From: Nocardioides sp. PD653-B2
GTDB taxonomy: Bacteria; Actinomycetota; Actinomycetes; Propionibacteriales; Nocardioidaceae
Length of the DNA: 64,000 nucleotides
NCBI RefSeq assembly: GCF_002117935.1
Contig: NZ_BDJE01000033.1
Span: forward strand, 1-64,000
Direction of reading: 5' to 3'
Shown in pieces: positions 8,218 through 18,475 of this stretch. Numbering within the stretch: the first letter of the stretch is position 1; each line of letters opens with the position of its first letter. A program made the position numbers and the translations under genes. Below the pieces are notes generated by a model that saw only the letters and a list, made by a program, of their open reading frames with translations, had not been told where the DNA came from and searched no databases.

Positions 8218-9522
8218 TTAACGTAGGAATCCTTCGTAGTTGCGCTGCTGGAGCTGGCTCTCGATCTGCTTCACCGTGTCGAGGGCGACGCCGACCATGA
8301 TCAGGATGCTGGTGCCACCGAACGGGAAGTTCTGGTTGGCACCGATCACGGCGAAGGCGATCAGCGGTATGAGTGCGACCAGACCGAGGTACAACGCACC
8401 GGGCAGCGTGATGCGGGACAGGACGTAGGACAGGTAGTCCTCGGTCGGCTTGCCCGCCCGGATCCCGGGGATGAAGCCGCCGTACTTCTTCATGTTGTCC
8501 GCGACCTCTTCGGGGTTGAAGGTGATCGAGACGTAGAAGTAGGTGAAGAAGACGATGAGCAGGAAGAACGTGATCATGTAGAGCGGGTGGTCGCCGCGCA
8601 CCAGGTAGGAGCTGATCCACGACGTCCACCCGGAGTCGGTGTTCGGGTTGAACTGGACCAGCATCGCCGGCAGGTAGAGCAGCGACGAGGCGAAGATGAC
8701 CGGGATGACACCGGCTTGGTTGACCTTGAGCGGGATGTAGGTCGAGCTGCCGCCGAACATCTTGCGGCCGACCATCCGCCGGGCGTACTGCACCGGAATC
8801 CGGCGCTGCGCCTGTTCGACGAAGATGACCGCGGCGATGATGACGAGGCCGACGATCAGCACGATCCCGAGGACCCACCAGCCCTTGGACTTCTGCACCG
8901 CCCACAGGGAGGACGGGAAGCTGGAGACGACCTGCGTGAAGATCAGCAGCGACATGCCGTTGCCGATGCCGCGCTCGGTGATCAGCTCGCCGAGCCACAT
9001 GATCACGGCGGTGCCGGCGGTCATCGTGACGACCATGGTGAGGAACGTCGCCGTGCCGTCGTCGTGCAGCAGGCTCTGCTGGCAGCCCTGGAGCAGGTTG
9101 CCCGAGCGGGCCAGCGCCACGATGCCGGTCGCCTGGAGGACGGCGAGCCCCAGCGTGAGGTAGCGGGTGTACTGCGTGATCTTGGTCTGGCCGGACTGGC
9201 CCTCCTTCTTCAGCGCTTCGAGCCGCGGGATGACCACGACGAGCAGCTGGAGGATGATGCTGGCGGTGATGTACGGCATGATGCCGAGCGCGAAGATCGT
9301 CAGCTGGAGCAGCGCTCCGCCGGAGAACAGGTTGACCAGGTTGTAGAGGCCGGCGTTGTCGCCGTCCTGGGCGATCTTGATGCAGGCCTGGACGTTGGCC
9401 ACGTCGACACCAGGGGTCGGGATCTGCGATCCGAGCCGGAAGATCGTGATGATCAACAGGACGAACAGCAACTTGCGCCGCAGGTCCGGGGTCCGGAAAG
9501 CGTTCGCGAACGCGCTCAGCAC
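8218..9522 (-). CDS. secY: protein translocase subunit SecY
   Basis: I prefer GTG at 9522 (MLSAFANAFRTPDLRRK, 434 residues), the usual actinobacterial SecY N-terminus. An in-frame TTG at 9540 would add MEKEDL. Ten membrane segments are visible. The plug and pore region follows FVLLIITIFRLGSQIPTPGVD, and the cytosolic loops with KPTEDYLSYVL and the C-terminal QLQQRNYEGFLR are conserved. SecY forms the protein-conducting channel with SecE and SecG. adk follows without a gap. Confidence 0.97.
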   Translation of the reverse strand: MLSAFANAFRTPDLRRKLLFVLLIITIFRLGSQIPTPGVDVANVQACIKIAQDGDNAGLYNLVNLFSGGALLQLTIFALGIMPYITASIILQLLVVVIPRLEALKKEGQSGQTKITQYTRYLTLGLAVLQATGIVALARSGNLLQGCQQSLLHDDGTATFLTMVVTMTAGTAVIMWLGELITERGIGNGMSLLIFTQVVSSFPSSLWAVQKSKGWWVLGIVLIVGLVIIAAVIFVEQAQRRIPVQYARRMVGRKMFGGSSTYIPLKVNQAGVIPVIFASSLLYLPAMLVQFNPNTDSGWTSWISSYLVRGDHPLYMITFFLLIVFFTYFYVSITFNPEEVADNMKKYGGFIPGIRAGKPTEDYLSYVLSRITLPGALYLGLVALIPLIAFAVIGANQNFPFGGTSILIMVGVALDTVKQIESQLQQRNYEGFLR

Positions 9523-9620
9523 GAGATCCTCTTTCTCCAAGCGTGAAACGGCCCCCGCGACTCACTCGCAGAGACCCGTGGAAGCCTAACAGGCGGCATC
9601 CAGACCCCAGAATGCGCGTC

Positions 9621-9660
9621 GGGCGCGAACGGTCCTGTCGATGACGGGACCGCCGCGCCC
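9621..9660 (-). terminator. strong hairpin between rplO and secY
   Basis: GGGCGCG (9621-9627) pairs with CGCGCCC (9654-9660). CGGTCCTGTC (9630-9639) pairs with GACGGGACCG (9643-9652) through one G-U pair, with a GAT loop. There is no clear U-run after it. It lies in the 142-nt gap between the rplO stop and the secY start, the largest gap in this part of the cluster. It could partly terminate or pause transcription there. TAGGCT on the minus strand near 9586-9591 might be the -10 of a separate secY promoter, but the -35 is weak. Confidence 0.5.
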
Positions 9661-9682
9661 TCTACGCTGCTGGTCAAACGGA

Positions 9683-10123
9683 TCAGACGACCGTGGTAGT
9701 TCCGCCGGCGGCCGCGATCTTCTCGGCGGCCGACCCGGAGAACGCGTTGGCGCTCACCTGGACGGCGACCGTCAGGTCTCCCTGACCGAGGACCTTGACG
9801 GGGTTGTTGTCACGGACCGCACCCTTGGCGACCAGGTCGTCGATCGTGACGGGGCCGCCGTTCGGGAAGAGCTCGTTGATGCGGTCGAGGTTGACGACCT
9901 GGAACTCCACCTTGAACGGGTTCTTGAAGCCCTTGAGCTTCGGGAGCCGCATGTGGATCGGCATCTGGCCACCCTCGAAGGCGACCGGAACCTGGTAGCG
10001 GGCCTTGGTGCCCTTGGTACCGCGGCCCGAGGTCTTACCCTTCGAGCCCTCACCGCGACCCACACGGGTCTTCGCGGTCTTGGCACCCGGAGCCGGGCGC
10101 AGGTGATGCAGCTTGAGCGTCAT
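9683..10123 (-). CDS. rplO: 50S ribosomal protein L15
   Basis: The protein has 146 residues: [38 protein letters not shown] at the start, then [20 protein letters not shown]. The glycine/lysine-rich N-terminal arm is normal for L15, a late-assembling large-subunit protein. rpmD lies immediately upstream: its stop is at 10125, one nt before this start codon. Confidence 0.97.
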   Translation of the reverse strand: MTLKLHHLRPAPGAKTAKTRVGRGEGSKGKTSGRGTKGTKARYQVPVAFEGGQMPIHMRLPKLKGFKNPFKVEFQVVNLDRINELFPNGGPVTIDDLVAKGAVRDNNPVKVLGQGDLTVAVQVSANAFSGSAAEKIAAAGGTTTVV

Positions 10124-10124
10124 G

Positions 10125-10307
10125 TCACTCGACCTCCTCGACCGTCACGAGGTGACGGACGGTGTTGACCATGCCGCGGATCTCCGGGCGGTCCTCCTTC
10201 ACGACGACATCGCCGATCCGCTTGAGACCGAGCGTACGCAGGGTCTCTCGCTGGTTCGCCTTGATGCCGACCGTGCCCTTCTTCTGCTGGACCTTGAGCT
10301 GCGCCAT
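10125..10307 (-). CDS. rpmD: 50S ribosomal protein L30
   Basis: The 60-residue product begins [20 protein letters not shown] and ends VTVEEVE, the standard bacterial L30 size. ATG at 10305-10307 shares one base with the rpsE stop, so the two are probably translationally coupled. The start was chosen by length and by this overlap, over longer in-frame extensions that run into rpsE. Confidence 0.95.
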   Translation of the reverse strand: MAQLKVQQKKGTVGIKANQRETLRTLGLKRIGDVVVKEDRPEIRGMVNTVRHLVTVEEVE

Positions 10308-10924
10308 CAGGAGGACACCTCCTGCGAGACCCCCGCGGGAACCTCGATGCGAGCCTTGAGGAGTGCCGCCGGAGCGACGTCCTCGACCGGCAGGCCGCGA
10401 CGAGCGGCAACCTGCTCGGGCTGCTCGAGCATCTTCAGCGCCTCGACGGTCGCGTGCACGATGTTGATCTGGTTCGACGAACCGAGCGACTTGCTCAGGA
10501 TGTCGTGGATGCCGGCGCACTCGAGCACCGCACGCACCGGACCACCGGCGATGACACCGGTACCGGGAGCGGCCGGGCGCAGCATGACCACGCCGGCGGC
10601 CTTCTCACCCTGGACCGGGTGCGGGATCGTGCCCTGGATGCGGGGGACGCGGAAGAAGTTCTTCTTCGCCTCCTCGACACCCTTGGCGATCGCTGCGGGA
10701 ACTTCCTTGGCCTTGCCGTAGCCGACGCCGACCATCCCCTCACCGTCGCCGACGACCACGAGGGCGGTGAAGCTGAAGCGACGACCACCCTTCACGACCT
10801 TGGCGACACGGTTGATCGCAACGACGCGCTCGATGTAGGCGGTCTTGTCAGCACCCTGGCCGCGACGATCGTCGCGTCCACCACGGCGCTCGCCACCGCG
10901 CGCACTGCGCTGGGCTCCGCTCAT
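10307..10924 (-). CDS. rpsE: 30S ribosomal protein S5
   Basis: The protein has 205 residues. It has a basic, low-complexity N-terminal extension (about 1-38, rich in Arg, Gly and Asp). The double-stranded-RNA-binding-like domain ([32 protein letters not shown]) and the S5 C-terminal domain ([32 protein letters not shown]) follow. S5 acts in translational accuracy and mRNA helicase activity of the 30S subunit. Confidence 0.97.
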   Translation of the reverse strand: MSGAQRSARGGERRGGRDDRRGQGADKTAYIERVVAINRVAKVVKGGRRFSFTALVVVGDGEGMVGVGYGKAKEVPAAIAKGVEEAKKNFFRVPRIQGTIPHPVQGEKAAGVVMLRPAAPGTGVIAGGPVRAVLECAGIHDILSKSLGSSNQINIVHATVEALKMLEQPEQVAARRGLPVEDVAPAALLKARIEVPAGVSQEVSS

Positions 10925-10964
10925 GAGACTTTCCTCTTCTCTCTGTTTCTAGCTTGTCGTTCGA

Positions 10965-11348
10965 TCAGAAGGTCAGACCGCCGGCGCGGGCGCCGTCGGC
11001 CAGGGCCGCGATGCGACCGTGGTACTTGTTGCCGGCACGGTCGAAGACCACGCCGTCGATACCAGCCGACTTGGCGCGCTCGGCGACGAGCTCGCCGACC
11101 TTCTTGGCCTTGGCCGTCTTGTCGCCCTCGAAGCCGCGCAGGTCGGCCTCCATCGTGGAGGCGTAGGCGAGCGTCTTGCCGACCAGGTCGTCGACGACCT
11201 GGACGGTGATGTGCTTCGAGGAACGGGTCACGACCAGGCGCGGGCGCTCGGGAGTGCCAGACACCTTCTTGCGACCACGGACCTGGCGACGCAGACGGGC
11301 CTTGACCCGGCCTGCGGTGTGCTTGTTGTTGCTCAGCGAGATCGCCAT
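10965..11348 (-). CDS. rplR: 50S ribosomal protein L18
   Basis: The protein has 127 residues starting [21 protein letters not shown] at 11348. The same frame is open upstream through rplF but without homology, so the start with the standard L18 N-terminus was used. The core motif is [20 protein letters not shown] and the C-terminus is [20 protein letters not shown]. It binds 5S rRNA together with L5 and L25. The start codon is 1 nt from the rplF stop. Confidence 0.96.
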   Translation of the reverse strand: MAISLSNNKHTAGRVKARLRRQVRGRKKVSGTPERPRLVVTRSSKHITVQVVDDLVGKTLAYASTMEADLRGFEGDKTAKAKKVGELVAERAKSAGIDGVVFDRAGNKYHGRIAALADGARAGGLTF

Positions 11349-11349
11349 G

Positions 11350-11889
11350 TCACTTACCGGCCTTTCCGACCTTGCGGCGGATGTGCTCGCCGGCGTAGCG
11401 AACGCCCTTGCCCTTGTAGGGCTCGGGCTTGCGCAGCTTGCGGATCTTCGCGGCGGTCTCGCCGACGAGCTGCTTGTCGATGCCGAGCACGCCGAGGCGG
11501 GTCGGACCATCGGTGGTGAACGTGATGCCCTCGGGGGCGTCGAAGACGATCGAGTGGGAGTAACCGAGCTGGAACTCCAGCTGGGTCGGGCTCTTCGGCA
11601 GGACGCGGTAACCCACGCCCACGATCTCGAGCTTCTTCTCGTAGCCCTCGGTGACGCCCACGACCATGTTGTTGACCAGCGTGCGGGTCAGCCCATGGAG
11701 GGACTTGCTGATGCGCTCCTCGTCGGGACGCTTGACGTCGAGGACGCCATCGCCCTTCTCGACGGTGATCGGTGCGGCCACGGCGTGCGACAGGGTGCCC
11801 TTGGGGCCCTTGACGGTCACCAGCTGGCCGTCGATCGCCACGTCGACACCGGACGGGACCGCGACGGGAAGCTTGCCAATACGTGACAT
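11350..11889 (-). CDS. rplF: 50S ribosomal protein L6
   Basis: The protein has 179 residues from [19 protein letters not shown] at 11889, the standard L6 start; an in-frame extension of 19 codons is judged untranslated. Two repeated L6 domains are present, the second with [26 protein letters not shown] at the end. L6 sits near the factor-binding region of the 50S subunit. A ribosome binding site, GAAGGAGAA, precedes the start. Confidence 0.97.
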   Translation of the reverse strand: MSRIGKLPVAVPSGVDVAIDGQLVTVKGPKGTLSHAVAAPITVEKGDGVLDVKRPDEERISKSLHGLTRTLVNNMVVGVTEGYEKKLEIVGVGYRVLPKSPTQLEFQLGYSHSIVFDAPEGITFTTDGPTRLGVLGIDKQLVGETAAKIRKLRKPEPYKGKGVRYAGEHIRRKVGKAGK

Positions 11890-11917
11890 GTCGTTGTTCT
11901 CCTTCTCGGTCTCGTCG

Positions 11918-12325
11918 TTACCAGACGTAGGCGAGGACTTCCCCACCCACGCCCTTCTTGTTGGCCTGGCGGTCGGTCAGCAGGCCCTGGCTCGTCGAGA
12001 TGATCGCGACGCCCAGCCCGCCGAGCACCTTCGGGAGACCCGTGTGCTTGGCGTAGACCCGGAGACCGGGCTTGCTGATCCGGCGGACGCCCGCGATGGA
12101 GCGCTCCCGGTTGCGGCCGTACTTGAGCGTGATGGTCAGCGTCTTTCCGACCTCCCCTTCAGTCGGCTCCTTCACGTCGAACGACGTGATGTAGCCCTCC
12201 TGCTTGAGGATCTCGGCGACGCCCTGCTTCAGCTTGCTGTACGGCATCGACACCGCGTCGTGGTACGCCTGGTTGGCGTTGCGCAGACGAGTGAGCATGT
12301 CTGCGATCGGGTCAGTCATCGTCAT
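11918..12325 (-). CDS. rpsH: 30S ribosomal protein S8
   Basis: The protein has 135 residues, [25 protein letters not shown]. Translation could also start at the second Met (12319), which gives the more common length of 133. The C-terminal rRNA-binding motif is [34 protein letters not shown]8 is a primary 16S binder and, in enteric bacteria, the repressor of the spc operon. Confidence 0.97.
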   Translation of the reverse strand: MTMTDPIADMLTRLRNANQAYHDAVSMPYSKLKQGVAEILKQEGYITSFDVKEPTEGEVGKTLTITLKYGRNRERSIAGVRRISKPGLRVYAKHTGLPKVLGGLGVAIISTSQGLLTDRQANKKGVGGEVLAYVW

Positions 12326-12405
12326 GATGTTTTCTTTCTCGCCGTGGTTTCGCGCCGGTCCCTGCCGATGAGGCAGGTCGGGCGACCTTCAGCGTGTAGA
12401 GGTGA

Positions 12406-12591
12406 TTACCAGGAGGACTTGGTCACGCCGGGCAGCTCGCCGCGGTGGGCCATCTCTCGGAGGCAGATGCGGCACAGGCCGAACTTGCGGTAGACGGCCT
12501 TGGGCCGGCCACAGCGCTGGCAGCGGGTGTAGCCGCGCACCGCGAACTTCGGCTTGCGAGCGGCCTTGACCTTCAGGGCGGTCTTCGCCAT
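12406..12591 (-). CDS. rpsZ: 30S ribosomal protein S14, zinc type (type Z)
   Basis: The protein has 61 residues with CQRC and CRIC pairs ([27 protein letters not shown]) that bind zinc. This short C+ form is the housekeeping S14 in actinobacterial spc operons. The rplE stop is 1 nt upstream, and there is an 80-nt gap to rpsH. Confidence 0.96.
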
Positions 12592-12592
12592 G

Positions 12593-13186
12593 TCAGTTCT
12601 CCTTGAACGGGAAGCCGAGCTGCTTCAGCAGCGCACGGCCCTCGTCGTCGTTGGTGGCAGTGGTGACGATCGTGATGTCCATACCGCGCGAGCGGTCGAT
12701 CCGGTCCTGGTCGATCTCGTGGAACATGACCTGCTCGGTGAGACCGAAGGTGTAGTTGCCACGACCGTCGAACTGGCCGGGGTTCAGACCGCGGAAGTCG
12801 CGGATCCGGGGCAGCGCCAGCGACAGCAGGCGGTCGAGGAACTCCCACATCCGGTCACCGCGCAGCGTGGTGTGCGCACCGATCGGCATGCCCTCGCGCA
12901 GCTTGAACTGCGCGATCGACTTGCGCGCCTTGGTGACGAGCGGCTTCTGGCCGGTGATCGCGGTGAGGTCCTTGACGGCACCATCGATCAGCTTCGAGTC
13001 GCGAGCCGCCTCGCCGACACCCATGTTGACCACGATCTTGGTCAGGCCGGGGACCTGCATGACGTTCTTGATGTCGAACTCGGTCTGCAGCGCGGGGAGG
13101 ATCTCCTCGCGGTAGCGGGTCTTGAGACGCGGGGTGACCTTCGCGGACGCGGTGGTCGTCTCGGTCTCCGTCTGGGTCTCGGTCAT
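12593..13186 (-). CDS. rplE: 50S ribosomal protein L5
   Basis: The protein has 197 residues. A Thr/Glu-rich leader ([11 protein letters not shown], about residues 2-12) precedes the standard L5 start [19 protein letters not shown]. Conserved segments are [32 protein letters not shown] and [23 protein letters not shown]5 contacts 5S rRNA and P-site tRNA. Its ATG overlaps the rplX stop at 13186. Confidence 0.97.
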
Positions 13187-13548
13187 CAGATGTCCTTGCC
13201 GGTCTTGCGGGAGATGCGGACGCTGCGCTCCGCCTTGTACGTCGAGCCGTCGGGGCGACGCTTGGTGACCTCGTCACGGCGGAAGCCGATCCGGGTCACG
13301 CCGTCGCCGTCGACCAGCATCACGTTGGAGACGTGGATGGGCGCCTCGGCGGTGATGATGCCGCCGGTGGTGCCGGCGCGACCGCCCTGGTTGACGACCT
13401 TGGTGTGCCGCTTGACGCGGTTCACGCCCTCGACGATCACCCGCTGCTCCTCACGGAGCACCTGGATGACCTTGCCCTCGGCACCCTTGTCCTTGCCTGC
13501 GATCACCTTGACGGTGTCGCCCTTCTTGATGTTCACGCTCTTGGCCAT
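13186..13548 (-). CDS. rplX: 50S ribosomal protein L24
   Basis: The protein has 120 residues with the KOW motif ([24 protein letters not shown], about 8-33) and [28 protein letters not shown]. It is an assembly initiator of the 50S subunit. It overlaps rplE by one base and starts 3 nt after the rplN stop. Confidence 0.97.
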   Translation of the reverse strand: MAKSVNIKKGDTVKVIAGKDKGAEGKVIQVLREEQRVIVEGVNRVKRHTKVVNQGGRAGTTGGIITAEAPIHVSNVMLVDGDGVTRIGFRRDEVTKRRPDGSTYKAERSVRISRKTGKDI

Positions 13549-13551
13549 GGG

Positions 13552-13920
13552 TCAGAGCACCTCCGGCGCGAGCGAGATGATCTTCATGAACTTCTTCTCG
13601 CGCAGCTCGCGGCCCACGGGGCCGAAAATGCGGGTGCCTCGCGGCTCGCCGTCGTTCTTGAGGATCACGGCGGCGTTCTCGTCGAAGCGGATGTACGAAC
13701 CGTCCGGGCGGCGGCGCTCCTTGACGGTGCGCACGATGACGGCCTTGACGACGTCACCCTTCTTCACGTTGCCACCGGGGATCGCGTCCTTCACGGTGGC
13801 GACGATGACGTCGCCGATACCGGCGTAGCGCCGACCCGAGCCACCGAGAACACGGATGCAAAGGATTTCCTTCGCACCGGTGTTGTCGGCGACCTTGAGT
13901 CGCGACTCCTGCTGGATCAT
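13552..13920 (-). CDS. rplN: 50S ribosomal protein L14
   Basis: The 122-residue product starts [27 protein letters not shown] and ends [11 protein letters not shown], matching L14 in length and sequence. L14 forms an intersubunit bridge. A 105-nt gap separates it from rpsQ. This gap contains an unusually AT-rich short stretch (around 13981-13998) but no convincing promoter. Confidence 0.98.
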   Translation of the reverse strand: MIQQESRLKVADNTGAKEILCIRVLGGSGRRYAGIGDVIVATVKDAIPGGNVKKGDVVKAVIVRTVKERRRPDGSYIRFDENAAVILKNDGEPRGTRIFGPVGRELREKKFMKIISLAPEVL

Positions 13921-14025
13921 CAGTTTCTCCTGGTTGTCGAGCTGGTTCTCAGCGCTTCACGAGCGCGGAGCCTGGCCGAACTGAATTGGAATTGTCCGGA
14001 CCTGTCCGAGGACGGGGCCGAAGTG

Positions 14026-14295
14026 TTACTTGGCCTTCTCGAGGATCTCGACGACGCGCCAGCGCTTCGTGGCGGACAGCGGGCGGGTCTCCATCAGGAG
14101 CACCCGGTCACCGATGCCGCACTCGTTCTTCTCGTCGTGCGCCTTGTACTTGCTGGTCCGGCGAAGGACCTTGCCGTACATGGCGTGCTTGACGCGGTCC
14201 TCGACGGACACCACGACGGTCTTGTCCATCTTGTCGCTCACGACCAGACCCTCGCGGGTCTTGCGGGCGTTCCGCTCAGCGGTCTGCTCGGTCAT
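14026..14295 (-). CDS. rpsQ: 30S ribosomal protein S17
   Basis: The protein has 89 residues with [24 protein letters not shown] and [24 protein letters not shown], the OB-fold core of S17. It overlaps rpmC by 4 nt (ATGA), so it is probably translationally coupled to it. Confidence 0.97.
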   Translation of the reverse strand: MTEQTAERNARKTREGLVVSDKMDKTVVVSVEDRVKHAMYGKVLRRTSKYKAHDEKNECGIGDRVLLMETRPLSATKRWRVVEILEKAK

Positions 14296-14543
14296 GCGGC
14301 ACCATCCTCGTTGCTGTCCTGACCCGGGGTCGTCCGGATGCCGAGCTCGCGCTCACGCACCACGGTGTAGATCCGGGCGATGTCCTTCTTGACCGTCCGC
14401 AGACGACCGTGGCTCTCCAGCTGGCCGGTGGCCGCCTGGAAGCGGAGGTTGAAGAGCTCCTCCTTGGCCTCACGAAGCCTGGCTTCGAGGTCGACGGCGT
14501 TCAGCTCGTCGAGCTCGTGGGCCGCAGTTCCCTGGCTGGCCAT
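14292..14543 (-). CDS. rpmC: 50S ribosomal protein L29
   Basis: The protein has 83 residues. Two helices, [24 protein letters not shown] and [20 protein letters not shown], are typical of L29. A short Thr/Gly/Asp-rich tail is added. L29 lies at the polypeptide exit tunnel. It overlaps rplP by one base and rpsQ by four. Confidence 0.97.
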   Translation of the reverse strand: MASQGTAAHELDELNAVDLEARLREAKEELFNLRFQAATGQLESHGRLRTVKKDIARIYTVVRERELGIRTTPGQDSNEDGAA

Positions 14544-14962
14544 CAGAATTCACCTGCTTCACGGGAGATGAACCGGCACTTCATCGGGAGCTTGTGCATC
14601 GCGCGGCGCATGGCCTCGCGGGCAACGGTCTCGTCGACACCGGAGAGTTCGAACATGACACGGCCGGGCTTCACGTTGGCGATCCACCACTCCGGGGATC
14701 CCTTACCGGAACCCATGCGGGTCTCGGCGGGCTTCTTGGTGAGCGGGCGGTCCGGGTAGATGTTGATCCAGACCTTGCCGCCACGCTTGATGTGGCGGGT
14801 CATCGCGATACGAGCCGACTCGATCTGTCGGTTCGTGACGTAGTGACCCTCGATCGCCTGGATACCGAAGTCGCCGAAGGCGAGACGGGTGCCACCCTTG
14901 GCCGCACCCCTCCGGTTCGGGTGGTGCTGCTTGCGGTGCTTGACACGACGGGGCATCAACAT
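14543..14962 (-). CDS. rplP: 50S ribosomal protein L16
   Basis: The protein has 139 residues. It starts [23 protein letters not shown]; a start at the third codon (MPRRV, 14956) is equally plausible. Conserved blocks are [28 protein letters not shown], and [24 protein letters not shown], which carries the conserved Arg near the A-site. It is 3 nt from rpsC. Confidence 0.97.
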   Translation of the reverse strand: MLMPRRVKHRKQHHPNRRGAAKGGTRLAFGDFGIQAIEGHYVTNRQIESARIAMTRHIKRGGKVWINIYPDRPLTKKPAETRMGSGKGSPEWWIANVKPGRVMFELSGVDETVAREAMRRAMHKLPMKCRFISREAGEF

Positions 14963-14965
14963 GGC

Positions 14966-15796
14966 TCAGGCCTCCTTCGGAGCTTCGGTGGCGGGAGCAG
15001 CGGCCTCGGCAGGAGCGTCCGCAGCGGGCGCGCCGTCGCGGTCGGAGCGCGTCGGGCGGTCGGCGCGGGTGCCGCGGCTCGGACGCTCGCCACCACGGGC
15101 GGGACGGTTGCTGCCGCCGCGACCGGGGACGCCGGCGCGGGCTGCAGCCTGGGCCTGGCGCTCGGCACGGGTGCCGGCGACCTCGCCCTTGTAGATCCAG
15201 ACCTTCACGCCGATGCGGCCGAAGGTCGTCTTGGCCTCGTAGAAGCCGTAGTCGATGTCGGCACGCAGCGTGTGCAGCGGGACGCGGCCCTCGCGGTAGA
15301 ACTCGGTGCGCGACATCTCGGCGCCGTTGAGGCGGCCGGAGCACTGGATCCGGATGCCCTTGGCACCGGAACGCATCGAGGTCTGCATGGCCTTGCGCAT
15401 CGCGCGACGGAACTGCACGCGACCGGTCAGCTGCTCGGCGACACCCTGGGCGACCAGCTGCGCGTCGATCTCGGGGTTCTTGACCTCGAGGATGTTCAGC
15501 TGGACCTGCTTGCCGGTGAGCTTCTCGAGCTCGCCACGGATGCGGTCGGCCTCGGCACCACGGCGACCGATGACGATGCCCGGGCGCGCGGTGTGGATGT
15601 CCACACGGACGCGGTCACGAGTGCGCTCGATCTCGACCTTGGAGATGCCGGCCCGCTCCATGCCCTTGGAGAGCAGCTTGCGGATCGCGACGTCCTCGCC
15701 GACGTACGCCTTGTACAGCTTGTCGGCGTACCAGCGGCTCTTGTGGTCCGTGGAGATGCCGAGGCGGAAGCCGTTCGGGTTGATCTTCTGGCCCAT
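14966..15796 (-). CDS. rpsC: 30S ribosomal protein S3 with extended tail
   Basis: The protein has 276 residues. KH-type domain ([31 protein letters not shown], about 60-95) and the C-terminal S3 domain ([33 protein letters not shown]) are intact. From about 215 a tail rich in Arg, Gly, Pro and Ala follows ([17 protein letters not shown] and TEAPKEA). Such tails are common in high-GC actinobacteria. S3 forms the mRNA entry tunnel. Its start overlaps the rplV stop by one base. Confidence 0.97.
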   Translation of the reverse strand: MGQKINPNGFRLGISTDHKSRWYADKLYKAYVGEDVAIRKLLSKGMERAGISKVEIERTRDRVRVDIHTARPGIVIGRRGAEADRIRGELEKLTGKQVQLNILEVKNPEIDAQLVAQGVAEQLTGRVQFRRAMRKAMQTSMRSGAKGIRIQCSGRLNGAEMSRTEFYREGRVPLHTLRADIDYGFYEAKTTFGRIGVKVWIYKGEVAGTRAERQAQAAARAGVPGRGGSNRPARGGERPSRGTRADRPTRSDRDGAPAADAPAEAAAPATEAPKEA

Positions 15797-16233
15797 CAGG
15801 CACTCTTCCTCTTCTTGGCGGTGGCCGCGTCGGCCAGGACCGAAGCGGGCTGCACGACCAGGGTGATGTGGCTGGTGCGCTTGTTGATGCGCGTCGCACG
15901 ACCCTGGGCGCGGGGGCGCCAGCGCTTCATCGTCGGACCCTCGTCCACGCGGGCGACGGAGACGACCAGGTCGCCGGTGTCGAGGCCCTCGGTGGTCTCG
16001 GCGTTCGCGATCGCGCTCTCCAGGACCTTGTAGATGGTCTCGGAGGCAGCCTGCGGCGCGAACTGCAGCAGCGACAGGGCCTCGTCGACGGGCATCCCGC
16101 GGACCATGTCGACGACACGGCGGGCCTTCATCGGCGTGATCCGCACGAAGCGGGCGGTCGCGAAGGAACCCGGCTGGTCGCCGAGCAGCGACTCGCGGCG
16201 GGCGCTGGTGCGCCTGCGCTCGGTGGTGCTCAT
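15796..16233 (-). CDS. rplV: 50S ribosomal protein L22
   Basis: The protein has 145 residues from [19 protein letters not shown] at 16233, which overlaps the rpsS stop by 4 nt. Core motifs are [32 protein letters not shown] and [29 protein letters not shown]. The loop that lines the exit tunnel (the macrolide-relevant region) is of normal length. A basic Ser/Thr/Arg N-terminal extension of about 25 residues precedes the core. Confidence 0.97.
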   Translation of the reverse strand: MSTTERRRTSARRESLLGDQPGSFATARFVRITPMKARRVVDMVRGMPVDEALSLLQFAPQAASETIYKVLESAIANAETTEGLDTGDLVVSVARVDEGPTMKRWRPRAQGRATRINKRTSHITLVVQPASVLADAATAKKRKSA

Positions 16234-16511
16234 CGGCGGCGTCCCTTCCGGTCGTCCTTGACGTGCCCGCGGTAGGTGCGGGTGGGAGCGAACTCCCCGA
16301 GCTTGTGGCCGACCATCGCGTCGGTCACGAACACGGGAACGTGCTTGCGACCGTCGTGGACGGCGATCGTGTGCCCGATCATGTCGGGGATGATCATGGA
16401 GCGACGCGACCACGTCTTGATCACGTTGTGGGAGCCCTTGGCGTTCTCGGCGTCGACCTTCTTCTGAAGGTGGTCGTCGATGAAGGGGCCCTTCTTCAGG
16501 CTACGAGGCAT
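16230..16511 (-). CDS. rpsS: 30S ribosomal protein S19
   Basis: The 93-residue product is standard S19: [48 protein letters not shown], and [19 protein letters not shown]. It forms the head of the 30S subunit with S13. It overlaps rplV by 4 nt and lies 5 nt after rplB. Confidence 0.98.
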   Translation of the reverse strand: MPRSLKKGPFIDDHLQKKVDAENAKGSHNVIKTWSRRSMIIPDMIGHTIAVHDGRKHVPVFVTDAMVGHKLGEFAPTRTYRGHVKDDRKGRRR

Positions 16512-16516
16512 GTCTG

Positions 16517-17353
16517 TTACTTCCTACCCTTGCCGGACTTGCGGCGACGGATGATCTGGGAGTCGCTGGCCTTGCGCTTGCGCGTGCGGCCCTCGGGCTT
16601 GCCCCAGGGGGACACCGGGTGACGTCCACCCGAGGTCTTGCCCTCGCCACCACCGTGCGGGTGGTCGACCGGGTTCATGACGACACCACGGACAGTCGGG
16701 CGCTTGCCCTTCCAGCGCATGCGGCCGGCCTTGCCCCAGTTGATGTTGGACTGCTCGGCGTTGCCGACCTCGCCCACCGTGGCGCGGCAGCGCACGTCGA
16801 CGAAGCGCATCTCGCCGGACGGCAGACGCAGCGTGGCGCGGCTGCCCTCACGGGCGACGAGCTGGGCGCTGTTGCCGGCGGAGCGGGCGATCTTCGCGCC
16901 GCCGCCGGGACGCAGCTCCACGCAGTGGATCGTCGTACCGACGGGGATGTTGCGCAGCGGGAGGTTGTTGCCCGGCTTGATGTCGGCGTTGGGGCCCGAC
17001 TCCACACGGATGCCCTGCGTCAGGTCCTTCGGCGCGACGATGTAGCGCTTCTCGCCGTCGGCGTAGTGCAGCAGCGCGATGCGCGCGGTGCGGTTCGGGT
17101 CGTACTCGATGTGGGCGACCTTGGCCGGGACGCCGTCCTTGTCGTAGCGACGGAAGTCGATGATGCGGTAGGCGCGCTTGTGACCGCCACCCTGGTGCCG
17201 GGTGGTGATCCGGCCCTGGTTGTTGCGGCCGCCCTTCTTGGGCAGCGGGCGCGTCAGCGACTTCTCCGGGGTGGTCCGGGTGATCTCGACGAAGTCGGCT
17301 ACGGACGAGCCGCGACGGCCCGGGGTAGTCGGCTTGTACTTACGGATAGCCAT
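16517..17353 (-). CDS. rplB: 50S ribosomal protein L2
   Basis: The protein has 278 residues with [33 protein letters not shown] N-terminal motifs and the conserved loop [19 protein letters not shown], including the His near the peptidyl-transferase centre. Length and ends match L2. A 41-nt gap separates it from rplW. Confidence 0.98.
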   Translation of the reverse strand: MAIRKYKPTTPGRRGSSVADFVEITRTTPEKSLTRPLPKKGGRNNQGRITTRHQGGGHKRAYRIIDFRRYDKDGVPAKVAHIEYDPNRTARIALLHYADGEKRYIVAPKDLTQGIRVESGPNADIKPGNNLPLRNIPVGTTIHCVELRPGGGAKIARSAGNSAQLVAREGSRATLRLPSGEMRFVDVRCRATVGEVGNAEQSNINWGKAGRMRWKGKRPTVRGVVMNPVDHPHGGGEGKTSGGRHPVSPWGKPEGRTRKRKASDSQIIRRRKSGKGRK

Positions 17354-17394
17354 GAGTCTTATGTCCTCGTTGCTCTGTCTCTACGGGAGCCCGG

Positions 17395-17700
17395 TCAGGA
17401 GACCGGACCTCCGAAGATGTCGATGCGGTCGCCCTCGGCCAGACTGACGATCGCGCGCTTGGTGTCCTTGCGCTTGCCGAGACCGTTGCGGGTCCGGCGC
17501 GTCTTGCCCTGGCGGTTGATCGTGTTGACCGACGTCACCTTGACGTTGAACACCTTCTCGACCGCGATCTTGATCTCGGTCTTGTTCGCGTCCGGGTGCA
17601 CCAGGAAGGTGTACTTGTTCGCGTCGAGGAGGCTGTAGCTCTTCTCGGACACGACCGGCGCGAGCAGGATGTCGCGGTGGTCCTTGTGCAGGGTGCTCAC
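17395..17700 (-). CDS. rplW: 50S ribosomal protein L23
   Basis: The protein has 101 residues with [41 protein letters not shown] and a basic loop. It is the docking site for trigger factor and SRP at the exit tunnel. It overlaps rplD by 4 nt (ATGA). Confidence 0.97.
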   Translation of the reverse strand: MSTLHKDHRDILLAPVVSEKSYSLLDANKYTFLVHPDANKTEIKIAVEKVFNVKVTSVNTINRQGKTRRTRNGLGKRKDTKRAIVSLAEGDRIDIFGGPVS

Positions 17701-18473
17701 TTGGCAGCCTCCTCGGCGGTGTCGTCAGCAGCCTCGTCGACGGCGACGTCGGCGGCCGGGGCCTCGACCTCGGTCTCGGGCTTGTCGGTCGCCTTGGCAG
17801 CGCCGTTCACCAGCACGTCGTACGCGCCCTTGGTGAAGACGACGTCGTCGGAGGCGAGCACGTCGTAGGTGTTGAGCTGGTCGACAGCCACGATGTGCAC
17901 CTCGGGCGCGTTGCGCAGCGAGAGCCAGGTGACGCTGTCGTTGCGCTCCAGCACCACCAGGACGCGGCGGCGGTCGGCGATCGTCGCCAGAGCGGCGATG
18001 GCCGCCTTGGTCGACGGCACGTCGGAGCTGATCAGCGAGTCGACCACGTGGATGCGGTCGTTGCGGGCCCGGTCGGAGAGGGCACCGCGCAGGGCGGCGG
18101 CCTTCATCTTCTTGGGGGTGCGCTGGTCGTAGTCACGCGGCTTGGGGCCGTGGACGACGCCACCACCGGCGAACTGCGGCGCGCGGGTCGAGCCCTGACG
18201 GGCCCGGCCGGTGCCCTTCTGCTTGTAGGGCTTGCGGCCACCGCCGCGGACCTCGCCGCGACGCTTGGTGGACGCGGTGCCCTGACGAGCAGCGGCCTGC
18301 TGCGCGACGACGACCTGGTGGATCAGCGGGATGTTGACCTCGACGTCGAAGATCGCGGCGGGGAAGTCGACCTTGGACTTCTTCACCGTGGTCTTCTTCG
18401 CGGCGGTCTTCTTCGCAGCGGTCTTCTTCGCAGCCGGCTTCTTCGCGGCGGTCTTCTCGGTGTCGGTAGCCAT
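17697..18473 (-). CDS. rplD: 50S ribosomal protein L4 with Lys/Ala-rich head and acidic tail
   Basis: The protein has 258 residues; typical L4 is 200-215. Residues 1-34 repeat [10 protein letters not shown], a histone-H1-like basic segment. The L4 core (about 35-228) contains [56 protein letters not shown] and [20 protein letters not shown]. The last 30 residues are acidic ([20 protein letters not shown]). L4 lines the exit tunnel with L22. Its start is 2 nt after the rplC stop. Confidence 0.97.
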   Translation of the reverse strand: MATDTEKTAAKKPAAKKTAAKKTAAKKTTVKKSKVDFPAAIFDVEVNIPLIHQVVVAQQAAARQGTASTKRRGEVRGGGRKPYKQKGTGRARQGSTRAPQFAGGGVVHGPKPRDYDQRTPKKMKAAALRGALSDRARNDRIHVVDSLISSDVPSTKAAIAALATIADRRRVLVVLERNDSVTWLSLRNAPEVHIVAVDQLNTYDVLASDDVVFTKGAYDVLVNGAAKATDKPETEVEAPAADVAVDEAADDTAEEAAK

Positions 18474-18475
18474 GG

